Assembly (NCBI GenBank): GCA_030630095.1
Contig: DAOVNW010000058.1
Coordinates: 1-6,501 of the forward strand
DNA: 6,501 bases
Reading direction: 5' to 3'
From: Candidatus Omnitrophota bacterium
GTDB taxonomy: Bacteria; Omnitrophota; Gorgyraeia; JAGLLT01
In this document: one piece after another, positions 1 to 6,448 of the stretch
How positions within the stretch are numbered: position 1 is the first letter of the stretch
How the letters are laid out: each line of letters begins with the position of its first letter
Position numbers and translations under genes: made by a program
The notes under the pieces: model-generated
Databases searched by the model: none
The model's input: only the letters and a program-made list of their open reading frames with translations
Told to the model about the DNA's origin: nothing

Positions 1-64
1 TAAACTCTTCTACTAAAGGGTCTGTCTTTTTCTTAAACCTACCACCCCACAACTTCTTAGCCAT
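1..64 (-). CDS. argH: Argininosuccinate lyase, N-terminal fragment (cut by window edge)
   Basis: Only the first 21 codons are present; the gene runs off the left edge. The reading from the ATG at 64-62 begins MAKKLWGGRF, and the LWGGRF block is the hallmark start of argininosuccinate lyase, followed by the usual run of charged residues and an acidic-Phe segment (EEF). The enzyme splits argininosuccinate into arginine and fumarate, the last step of the pathway, and is a cytoplasmic homotetramer of the fumarase/aspartase superfamily. The start is supported by a strong ribosome binding site, AGGAG, six bases upstream. It lies 76 bases after argG, the largest gap in the operon. The catalytic regions are outside the window, so intactness cannot be judged. 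The identification rests on a short but distinctive N-terminus plus the argG neighbour. Confidence 0.9.
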   Translation of the reverse strand, partial: MAKKLWGGRFKKKTDPLVEEF

Positions 65-70
65 TTTTTT

Positions 71-75
71 CTCCT
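71..75 (-). promoter_or_regulatory. Ribosome binding site of argH
   Basis: The minus strand reads AGGAG, then six A residues, then the ATG of argH. This is the strongest Shine-Dalgarno match in the window. It suggests that argH is initiated independently, rather than by coupling to argG, whose stop codon is 76 bases upstream. Confidence 0.75.
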
Positions 76-79
76 AAAA

Positions 80-125
80 CTTAATCCTTAGAGCGAGTGA
101 AACGAGCGTCTTAATCCTTAATCCT
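80..125 (-). repeat. Interrupted CTTAATC tandem repeat in the argG-argH gap
   Basis: On the plus strand an 11-base sequence, CTTAATCCTTA, occurs identically at 80-90 and 110-120. The second copy continues as a 7-base tandem array, CTTAATC at 110-116 and again at 117-123, then CT. Between the two 11-base copies lies a 19-base segment (91-109, GAGCGAGTGAAACGAGCGT) that is about 58% GC inside an otherwise AT-rich spacer. It contains two related blocks, GAGCGAG and CGAGCG. In the mRNA sense the repeat reads as several GGATTAAG units ahead of argH. No hairpin followed by a U-run can be drawn, so it is not an obvious intrinsic terminator, and I see no convincing -35/-10 pair. It could be a small dispersed repeat or replication slippage. 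Confidence 0.6.
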
Positions 126-140
126 GGTTTTTATCCTGAA

Positions 141-1328
141 TTATTTTCTTCTCTTTCCTGTTAATTTATAAGGCAGGCTTAAGAGTTTAATAAACCCGCT
201 GGCCGCCGTTCTGTCAAAAATGTCCTCTTGTGAATAGGTGGCAAGCTCCTTTGAATACAAGGAAAGTCTGGACTTTCTCCCACAGATAATAATATTGCCT
301 TTGTATAATTTTAATTTTATCTCTCCTGAAACCGTCTTTTGCGTTTCATTAATAAAAGCATCCAGAGAAGCCTTTAAGGGAGTAAACCAACAACCGTTAT
401 AAATAAGCTGGCCATACTTTTGTTCGATTATCTTTTTAAAGTGGGCGGTTTCTTTATCAAGCGTCATTGCCTCAAGTTCTCTATGAGCAAAGGTTAAAAT
501 AGCGGCGGCAGGCGCTTCATATACCTCCCTTGACTTAATACCCACAGTCCTGTTTTCGATTAAATCACTTCTACCTACTCCGCAGGCGCCGCCAATGGTA
601 TTCAAATTGTTAATCAGCGCGATTAAGTTCATCTTTTTCCCGTCAAGCCCGACCGGAATACCCTTTTCAAAGGCAATACTTAAGAGTTTCGGCTTTGAAG
701 GCGCCTGTTCGGGACTTTTAGTCAGGAGGTACGCGTCTTTCGGCAAGACCTTTTCGGGGTCTTCAAGAACACCGCATTCAATACTTACGCCCCAGAGGTT
801 CTCATCTATTGAATAGGGGCTTTTTTTGCTAACGTCAACCGGTATTTTATGCTTCACCGCGAAGTCAACCTGCTCTTCTCTCGAAACAAAGTCCCACTCC
901 CTTGCCGGCGCCACAATTTTTAGCCCGGGTGCCAATGAGGCAAAGGTCATCTCAAATCTTACCTGGTCATTGCCTTTACCGGTACATCCGTGAGCCAGAT
1001 AACCGGCTTCTTCCTTCTTGGCCGTCTCAACCTGCCTCTTGGCTATAAGCGGCCTTGAAAGGGCTGTTGCCAGAAAGTATTTTTCTTCATAGACGGCATT
1101 TGCCTTAATAGCCGGCTTAATATAAGAGTCGACAAACTCCTTTTTAAGGTCTTCAATAATAATCTTGCTGACACCGGACTTCTTGGCCTTGGGGATTATT
1201 TTAGCTCTGTCAATTTTCTGCCCAACGTCACCCAAATAGGCAATAACTTCAAAGCCTCTATCCTTAAGCCAGCCTACCGCTATAGAAGTATCTAATCCGC
1301 CTGAATAAGCAAGAACAACTTTTTTCAT
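141..1328 (-). CDS. argG: Argininosuccinate synthase
   Basis: It joins citrulline and aspartate with ATP to form argininosuccinate, the seventh step of the pathway, in the cytoplasm as a tetramer. At 395 residues it is full length for the family. The N-terminal nucleotide-binding domain carries the N-type PP-loop SGGLDTS at residues 9-15. The citrulline/aspartate-binding motif TGKGNDQVRFE is at 116-126, REWD at 143-146, the SIECGVLEDP block at 182-191, and ENRxVGIKSR at 258-267. The C-terminal oligomerisation region (LATY, then FDR, residues 362-373) is present. The ATG start is family-typical (MKKVVLAYSGG), and AAAGGAA upstream overlaps the stop of the preceding gene, 15 bases away. Two positions differ from the consensus as I remember it: Cys249 where HGxGR usually has His, and PAA at 273-275 where PGG is usual. 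All core motifs are otherwise intact, so I expect an active enzyme. Confidence 0.97.
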   Translation of the reverse strand: MKKVVLAYSGGLDTSIAVGWLKDRGFEVIAYLGDVGQKIDRAKIIPKAKKSGVSKIIIEDLKKEFVDSYIKPAIKANAVYEEKYFLATALSRPLIAKRQVETAKKEEAGYLAHGCTGKGNDQVRFEMTFASLAPGLKIVAPAREWDFVSREEQVDFAVKHKIPVDVSKKSPYSIDENLWGVSIECGVLEDPEKVLPKDAYLLTKSPEQAPSKPKLLSIAFEKGIPVGLDGKKMNLIALINNLNTIGGACGVGRSDLIENRTVGIKSREVYEAPAAAILTFAHRELEAMTLDKETAHFKKIIEQKYGQLIYNGCWFTPLKASLDAFINETQKTVSGEIKLKLYKGNIIICGRKSRLSLYSKELATYSQEDIFDRTAASGFIKLLSLPYKLTGKRRK

Positions 1329-1343
1329 AATAATCTATTTCCT

Positions 1344-2258
1344 TTAATTTTCTTCATCAAATAACTTTTCCATATCTTTTAAAAACGCGGAATCAATTAC
1401 CTGCACGTTTTCAGGAAGCTGGAAGTTAAACTCAGCCTTTTCAACATTTATATTAGTCTCTATATCCATATTTTTGGTTATAAAGAGTAAATCGCCTTCC
1501 TCCGAATAGCCGACACTCTTCACTAAAAAACCGTCCGCTTCCCTAAGCCATAATCTGCACTTAGCCACCGTCATCTTTTGGCCTACATCACCGAATCCGC
1601 CGCCAAATTCACCTCCGGCGCCTTCAATACAGTACACCTTATCCCCGCCTATTATATCCTCTTCCAAAACCCGCCAGCCATTTTCAATCAGTTTCTCTAT
1701 TAGAGCAGAGGGCAGTAACTCATCGCCTCCGGGTACAAAGGCGTTGGGCTTAAAAGTGTCCTGCCTGTAGGCAACGTTTAACTGCGGATAATACATCCAG
1801 AAGACCTTGCCGTCCGAGAGGGCGATTACACTAAGCCTGCCCATTTCCTCACTATCAGTCCAGACACTGTAGTTAGCCTTCATATTATCCGGCCTCATAA
1901 AAAGCAAACTGCCTTTTATGATGGACTTATCATAAAGCTCAACCCTCATGTTGCATTTATAACTAACGATATCTTCTGACGCCTTCTTTAGTTCCTCAAG
2001 GATAAGCTCACCTTTAGTTAAGACCTTTATCTCCTCTTCAGGCTCTACCTTCTTTATCTCTCTTTTGACAGACTCAACGTCCTTTCTGCTGATTGTCAGG
2101 ACTCCTATTTTAAGCCTTATCGTCACCTCATCGGGAGTCTCTCTAATAACCTCACCCTGATATTGAGCGCCGTTCTTCAGATAAACGATGTCTCCCCGCG
2201 CGGCCTGCGCGAAGGAAAAAACGGCAAGGACTAAAATAAATATTTTCGCTATCCTCAT
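1344..2258 (-). CDS. Exported LolA-like protein of unknown function within the arg operon
   Basis: I do not recognise a named family member. Residues 1-19 form a signal peptide: MRIAK, a hydrophobic stretch IFILVLAVFSF, then AQA as a signal peptidase I site. There is no lipobox cysteine. Residues 22-64 form a small module starting DIVYLKNG and ending SRKDVESV; similar short beta modules occur at the N-terminus of exported proteins in several Gram-negative phyla. A charged linker (about 65-80) leads to a larger region, about 82-290, whose pattern of beta strands (NMRVELYD, GSLLFMRPDNMKANY, then SDGKVFWMYYP) resembles the LolA/LolB lipoprotein-carrier and RseB-type fold. A Gly-rich loop lies at 213-226. 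Cysteines are at 102, 210 and 234. The product is probably periplasmic. The ATG overlaps the argF stop (ATGA), with AAAGGA nine bases upstream, so translation is likely coupled. No link to arginine synthesis is visible in the protein itself. The fold call is an inference from pattern. Confidence 0.85.
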   Translation of the reverse strand: MRIAKIFILVLAVFSFAQAARGDIVYLKNGAQYQGEVIRETPDEVTIRLKIGVLTISRKDVESVKREIKKVEPEEEIKVLTKGELILEELKKASEDIVSYKCNMRVELYDKSIIKGSLLFMRPDNMKANYSVWTDSEEMGRLSVIALSDGKVFWMYYPQLNVAYRQDTFKPNAFVPGGDELLPSALIEKLIENGWRVLEEDIIGGDKVYCIEGAGGEFGGGFGDVGQKMTVAKCRLWLREADGFLVKSVGYSEEGDLLFITKNMDIETNINVEKAEFNFQLPENVQVIDSAFLKDMEKLFDEEN

Positions 2259-3181
2259 TTTTTGTCATCCTTTAATAGTAAATACAATATTGCCTGCTCT
2301 ACATAGAGCCTGTTTTCCGCCTGGTCATAAACAATAGACTGAGGCCCGTCCATAATCTCATCCGTTATCTCCAATCCTCTTTTTGCCGGCAGACAGTGCA
2401 TCACCAGACAGCTTCTTTTGGCGGAGGACAGAAGTTTTGTGTTTATCTGAAAACTTTTAAAGGCCTTCTTTCTTTTAGCGGCCGCTTTCTCCTGATGCAT
2501 ACTGGTCCAGACATCTGTATAGACAAAATCAGCTCCTTCTACCGCTTTTTTAGCATCGTTGGTCTTTTTAATTTTAGACCTTGTTTTTTTTGCTATAGCT
2601 TTTGCCTTCCTTAAAATCTCCTCGTCGGGCTCATATCCCTTAGGCACGCCATAAGAAATGTCCAGCCCCACCTTCGCCGCCGCGTATAACAGGGAGTGCA
2701 AGACGTTATTGCCATCTCCGACATATGCAAGTTTAATACCCTTAAAGCTCTTTTTTATCTCTTTAATCGTTAATATATCACTCAACGCCTGACAGGGATG
2801 CAAAAGGTCTGTCAGGGCATTTATTACCGGCACCGAAGAGTATTTGGCAAGCTCCACCAGCATTTTATGCGAAAACGTCCTTGCCGCGATAACATCAAGA
2901 TACCTTGATAAAACCCTGCTCACGTCCTTAACGCACTCTCTTTCTCCAAGCTGCAGCTCCTGAGGAGAAAGATAGATACAGTGTCCTTTTAGCTGATTCA
3001 TTCCCACCCAAAAAGAAACCCGCGTCCTATTGGAGGGTTTCTGAAATACCAGCCCCAGCGTCTTGCCTTTAAGATTAACACCCCTGGCTTTATTTGCCTT
3101 GAGCCTGGCGCTTAAATCCAGAATCTGATTAATCTCCTCTACTGAAAGCTCTTCTATGGAAATAAAATCTTTGTGCTTCAT
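2255..3181 (-). CDS. argF: Ornithine carbamoyltransferase
   Basis: It transfers a carbamoyl group from carbamoyl phosphate to ornithine, giving citrulline, in the cytoplasm, usually as a trimer. Its 308 residues match the family. The carbamoyl-phosphate site is SNRTR at 50-54 (STRTR in most relatives), with Arg101, HPCQ at 128-131 and Arg291. The ornithine side is Asp223, Ser227 and Met228 in DVWTSMHQE, and the HCLP loop is at 262-265. The retained D-x3-SM spacing argues for ornithine as substrate over N-acetyl- or N-succinylornithine, whose enzymes lack this SM loop; argJ in the same operon, which supplies free ornithine, agrees. Departures from the consensus are Thr to Asn at 51, the usual Glu replaced by Trp58 after SF, and Gly to His at 229. 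The ATG lies three bases after the argD stop, with AAGGA upstream. The stop overlaps the next start by four bases. Confidence 0.96.
   Translation of the reverse strand: MKHKDFISIEELSVEEINQILDLSARLKANKARGVNLKGKTLGLVFQKPSNRTRVSFWVGMNQLKGHCIYLSPQELQLGERECVKDVSRVLSRYLDVIAARTFSHKMLVELAKYSSVPVINALTDLLHPCQALSDILTIKEIKKSFKGIKLAYVGDGNNVLHSLLYAAAKVGLDISYGVPKGYEPDEEILRKAKAIAKKTRSKIKKTNDAKKAVEGADFVYTDVWTSMHQEKAAAKRKKAFKSFQINTKLLSSAKRSCLVMHCLPAKRGLEITDEIMDGPQSIVYDQAENRLYVEQAILYLLLKDDKK
2268..2273 (-). promoter_or_regulatory. Ribosome binding site of gene X inside the end of argF
   Basis: The minus strand reads AAAGGA nine bases before the ATG at 2258-2256, inside the last codons of argF. Together with the ATGA stop/start overlap it supports this start for the exported protein and points to translational coupling with argF. 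Confidence 0.6.
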
Positions 3182-3184
3182 CTA

Positions 3185-4366
3185 TTATCTCGTCCTTAAA
3201 AGTTTATCCAAAATATTTACAGCTTTGTCCACATCCTTTTTATTTATAGTTAAGGGAGGCAGTAGCCTGATTATATTAGTTTGAGTACAGTTAATAAGCA
3301 GGCCCTTTTTAAATGCCTGGGAGGCAATTTCAGCCCCTGGACATTTTAAGACAACGCCTATCATCAGGCCTTTGCCCTTTACTCCTTTTATTATATCAGG
3401 GTATTTAACTTTTAACTGCCCTATTTTCTTGAATAGGTATTTGCTTACCGAATTCACATTTTTAAGCAGTTTGTCCTTTTTTATCGCCTCAAATACTGCC
3501 AGAGAACCCGCGCAAACCACCGGACTGCCGCCAAAGGTGCTCGCGTGTGTCCCCGGGGTTAAAACCTCTGACACCTTAGAGTCGGCTACCAGTGCGCCAA
3601 TAGGAAGCCCTCCGCCTAAAGTTTTAGCTAAGGTCATCGCGTCAGGCGTAATGCCGTAGTGCTGATAGCAGAACATCTTTCCCGTCCTGCCCAATCCAGT
3701 CTGAATTTCATCAAATATCAACAGGATATCTTCCTTGTCACACAGTTTCCTCACCTTTTTCAGGTAGGCCTTGCCGGCTACGTTAATTCCGCCTTCCCCC
3801 TGTATGGGCTCAATAACTATCGCCGCTGTCTTCTTGGTTATCGCTTTTTCCAGGGCCGCGTAATCATTAAAGGGCACATGCTTAAATCCCGCGGGCAGAG
3901 GCTCAAAGCCTTTCTGGTACTTCTTTTGTCCCGTCAAGGTAATGGCCGCCAGCGTCCTGCCGTGAAAGGAGTTGTCCATGCCTATTATCTCATATCTTTT
4001 GGGGCCGCCGTATTTTCTGGCCAGTTTTATAGCCGACTCAACCGCCTCCGCTCCCGAATTGCAAAAAAATACCTTACCGGGAAATGAATTTTTAATTATC
4101 TCCTCAGCCAACTCTCCCTGCAAAACATTGTAATAGTTATTAGAGACGTGGATGATTTTCTCTACCTGCTCTTTAATTCCTTTTACAACCCGCGGATGAC
4201 AGTGGCCTAAACCGCTGACCGCCCACCCCGGAAAAAAGTCAAGATACTTCTTGCCTTTATCATCCCAGACATACTTACCCTTCCCCTTAACAATTACCAG
4301 CGGAGTTTTTGTATAAGTAGCCATTACGTATTTGCTGTATTGTTCTACTACATTATTTTTTGCCAT
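3185..4366 (-). CDS. argD: Acetylornithine aminotransferase
   Basis: It is a class III PLP-dependent aminotransferase that converts N-acetylglutamate semialdehyde and glutamate to N-acetylornithine and 2-oxoglutarate, the fourth step of the pathway, in the cytoplasm as a dimer. Its 393 residues are full length. The phosphate-binding SGAEA is at 104-108, FHGRT at 134-138, EPIQGEGG at 186-193 and FDEIQTGLGRTG at 218-229, with Asp219 facing the pyridine nitrogen. The Schiff-base lysine is Lys248 in TLAKTLGGG, and STFGGSP at 276-282 supplies the phosphate contact from the partner subunit. The start is ten bases after argB; its binding site is weak (a GAGA stretch overlapping the argB stop), but the N-terminus (EQYSKYVMATYTKTPL) aligns with the family as expected. 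Enzymes of this type often also act on N-succinyl-diaminopimelate in lysine synthesis; sequence alone cannot say whether this one does. Confidence 0.95.
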   Translation of the reverse strand: MAKNNVVEQYSKYVMATYTKTPLVIVKGKGKYVWDDKGKKYLDFFPGWAVSGLGHCHPRVVKGIKEQVEKIIHVSNNYYNVLQGELAEEIIKNSFPGKVFFCNSGAEAVESAIKLARKYGGPKRYEIIGMDNSFHGRTLAAITLTGQKKYQKGFEPLPAGFKHVPFNDYAALEKAITKKTAAIVIEPIQGEGGINVAGKAYLKKVRKLCDKEDILLIFDEIQTGLGRTGKMFCYQHYGITPDAMTLAKTLGGGLPIGALVADSKVSEVLTPGTHASTFGGSPVVCAGSLAVFEAIKKDKLLKNVNSVSKYLFKKIGQLKVKYPDIIKGVKGKGLMIGVVLKCPGAEIASQAFKKGLLINCTQTNIIRLLPPLTINKKDVDKAVNILDKLLRTR

Positions 4367-4376
4367 ATTATTTTCT

Positions 4377-5243
4377 CTACTTAACCTTAACTATTTCTGT
4401 CCCGATTCCTTTATCGGTAAATACTTCCAACAGCAGGGAATGAGGAATTCTGCCGTCAATTATGTGAGTCTTATCCACTCCCCCCTTCAGGGCCTCTACG
4501 CATGCCTTGACCTTGGGCAGCATTCCGCCTTTGATTACACCTCTTTTTATCAGATCCTTTACCTCTTTCACCCTCAGCGTCGATACCAAAGACTCCTCGT
4601 CATCCTGATTCATCATTATTCCCTGAGTATTTGTCAATAGGACAAACTTCTTAGCCTTGAGCGCCACCGCTATTTCAGCGCCGGCTAAATCAGCATTAAC
4701 ATTATATGCCTCTTTTTTATCATCTAAGGCCGCGGGGTATATCACGGGAATTTTTCCCGCATTAAGCGTTTTTTTAATGGCCTGGGGATTGACGCTCTCA
4801 ATTTCACCCACATAACCAAACTTTTTTTTCTGAGCGGCAGTCTGCTCCTTCACCTTTAGCAGGTTATCAACCCTGCCTCCCAGGCTCTCGGTCAAAGCGC
4901 CCAATTGCCTGATCTCTCTGGCAATCTTTTTATTCAGTTCGGACAAGGTCTCTTCCACGATCTGGACGGTATGCTCATCTGTCACCCTGTGCCCGTCGAT
5001 AAATTCAGGTTTTTTACCCGCCTCTTGCATCTTTTCGTTGATAAAAGGGCCTCCTCCGTGAACTAGAACAGGTTTCATTCCCACAAAATGCATAAAAACT
5101 ATGTCCTCAAGGGTGCTCATTCTCATCTCATTGTTTTCCATAGCCGCGCCGCCATATTTTATAACGATAATTTTTTTATTAAAGCGTTGAATGTACGGCA
5201 GAGCCTCAATCAATACGTCAGCTTTTTTAATTATACCTTCCAT
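4377..5243 (-). CDS. argB: Acetylglutamate kinase, probably arginine-inhibited
   Basis: It phosphorylates N-acetylglutamate with ATP, the second and usually rate-setting step. It belongs to the amino acid kinase family and has 288 residues. IKYGGAAM at 28-35 includes the catalytic Lys29. VHGGGP is at 61-66, FIDGHRVTD at 81-89 and YVGEI at 144-148. NVNAD at 181-185 ends in the catalytic Asp185, and GGMLPK at 239-244 contains Lys244. An N-terminal helix (ADVLIEALPYIQRF, residues 8-21) precedes the first strand, and the C-terminal block HIIDGRIPHSLLLEVFTD at 260-277 is present. Both are features of the hexameric, arginine-sensitive kinases of Thermotoga and Pseudomonas, and both are lacking or different in the insensitive E. 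coli enzyme. One oddity is LLTNTQGI at 202-209, where Asp is more usual at 205. The ATG is five bases after argJ, with AGGA upstream. Confidence 0.96.
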   Translation of the reverse strand: MEGIIKKADVLIEALPYIQRFNKKIIVIKYGGAAMENNEMRMSTLEDIVFMHFVGMKPVLVHGGGPFINEKMQEAGKKPEFIDGHRVTDEHTVQIVEETLSELNKKIAREIRQLGALTESLGGRVDNLLKVKEQTAAQKKKFGYVGEIESVNPQAIKKTLNAGKIPVIYPAALDDKKEAYNVNADLAGAEIAVALKAKKFVLLTNTQGIMMNQDDEESLVSTLRVKEVKDLIKRGVIKGGMLPKVKACVEALKGGVDKTHIIDGRIPHSLLLEVFTDKGIGTEIVKVK

Positions 5244-5248
5244 AATAA

Positions 5249-6448
5249 TTATGTCCTGTAATGAGCGTTTATACTAATATAGTCTTTTGTCAAGTCGCAG
5301 GTAAGAACGGCCGCGCTCTCACTGCCCGCCTTTAAGTCCACCGTAACTAAAATTTCCGGCTTCCTGAAAATATCTTCCAGTTTTCTTTTATCAACCTTCT
5401 GCGGCTCAAAATTTTTAAAAACCTTTATCCCTCCAAATGACAACTCAACCTTTTCCGGCTTCATAGAGACACCTGACGAGCCTACAGCGGAAAGCATTCT
5501 GCCCCAGTTCGGGTCCTGGCCGTAAAAAGCGGTTTTAACAAGATTAGAATTGGCAATGGCAAAACCCGCCTTCCTCGCTTCCTGCCTGTTTTTGGCGCCC
5601 TTAACTTCTATAGTAATAACCTTAGTCGAACCTTCAGCATCTTCAATAAGCATCTTTGTCAACTTCATCAAAATAAGGGTCAGCGCCTTAGTAAAAGTAT
5701 CGAAAGACGCCGTATTTAAATCAATAGCCTTATTTTTTGCCAGGCCGTTAGCCAAAATTATAACACTGTCATTGGGGCTCATATCTCCGTCAACGGTTAC
5801 AAGATTGAGAGATTCATCAACAGCCAATCTCAAAGCTTTATTAAGGGCGCCTTTACTTATCTCAACGTCGGTTGTCAAAAAACAAAGGGTCGTTGCCATA
5901 TGCGGCTGTATCATCCCTGAACCTTTAATACAGCCCGCCAGCCTGACAACCTTTGAGCCTATCTTAAATTCAATCGCCGCCTGCTTAACCTTCTTATCGG
6001 TTGTCAAAATAGCCTGAGCAAAACCGTCTTCTTTATCCTCACCCAGTTTATCTATAAGCTGGGGTATCCTGCCTACCATTAAAGAAACAGGTAACGGCTT
6101 GGCAATAACCCCCGTTGAGGCAATAAGAACTTCCCCCTTATTAACCTTTAATAGGGTAGACGCCTTTTGAATCAAGGCCTTCGCGTCATCCAGGCCTCTT
6201 TTGCCGTTGTAGCAGTTGGCATTTCCGCTATTTGCCAGAAGCGCCCTGACCTTGCCTTTTTTTATATGTTCTTTATCAAGCTCGATATGAGGAGCTTTTA
6301 ACTTATTGGTCGTAAAGACACCGGCTGATTCCGCCGGATAGTCTGAACACAAAATCCCAAGGTCAAGCTTTCTTTTTTTTATTCCGCAATGAATTCCCGC
6401 CGCCTTAAAACCAACAGGTAAAGTTACACCGCCTGAAACAAATTTCAT
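5249..6448 (-). CDS. argJ: Glutamate N-acetyltransferase (ornithine acetyltransferase)
   Basis: It moves the acetyl group from N-acetylornithine to glutamate, releasing ornithine and regenerating N-acetylglutamate. Some family members also use acetyl-CoA, making a separate synthase unnecessary. It is an N-terminal nucleophile enzyme of 399 residues, full length. Self-cleavage should occur in KGSGMIQPHMAT between Ala185 and Thr186, leaving Thr186 as the nucleophile of the beta chain. The oxyanion-hole pair is Thr112-Gly113 in STGVIA, and ANSGNANCYNG is at 72-82. TVDGDMSPNDS at 218-228, AEGSTK at 271-276 and GQDPNWGRM at 310-318 are present, and the protein ends INAHYRT as expected. The ATG follows the argC stop with no gap, and GAAGGG lies upstream. 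Whether it is mono- or bifunctional cannot be read from these motifs. No argA-like synthase is seen in the window. Confidence 0.96.
   Translation of the reverse strand: MKFVSGGVTLPVGFKAAGIHCGIKKRKLDLGILCSDYPAESAGVFTTNKLKAPHIELDKEHIKKGKVRALLANSGNANCYNGKRGLDDAKALIQKASTLLKVNKGEVLIASTGVIAKPLPVSLMVGRIPQLIDKLGEDKEDGFAQAILTTDKKVKQAAIEFKIGSKVVRLAGCIKGSGMIQPHMATTLCFLTTDVEISKGALNKALRLAVDESLNLVTVDGDMSPNDSVIILANGLAKNKAIDLNTASFDTFTKALTLILMKLTKMLIEDAEGSTKVITIEVKGAKNRQEARKAGFAIANSNLVKTAFYGQDPNWGRMLSAVGSSGVSMKPEKVELSFGGIKVFKNFEPQKVDKRKLEDIFRKPEILVTVDLKAGSESAAVLTCDLTKDYISINAHYRT

Noticed and set aside
65..140. A possible intrinsic terminator or internal promoter in the argG-argH spacer.
   Set aside because: No stem of useful length followed by a U-run can be formed in either direction, and no convincing -35/-10 pair is seen. 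The spacer is better described by its direct repeats.
1344..2258. Gene X as a lipoprotein or as an arginine-binding periplasmic protein.
   Set aside because: The signal peptide ends in AQA without a lipobox cysteine, and nothing in the body resembles the two-lobed amino-acid-binding fold.
2255..3181. ArgF as an N-acetyl- or N-succinylornithine carbamoyltransferase, suggested by its unusual loop residues.
   Set aside because: Asp223, Ser227 and Met228 keep the ornithine-type spacing, HCLP is intact, and argJ in the operon already supplies free ornithine.
3372..4087. Plus-strand open frames opposite argD (3372-3659 and 3659-4087).
   Set aside because: They are antisense to a fully conserved aminotransferase, have no plausible domain, and their composition follows the complementary codons.
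5550..6017. A 155-codon plus-strand open frame opposite argJ, with hydrophobic stretches.
   Set aside because: It is the reverse-strand shadow of argJ. The hydrophobic look comes from complementing Lys/Glu-rich codons, and no family pattern is recognisable.
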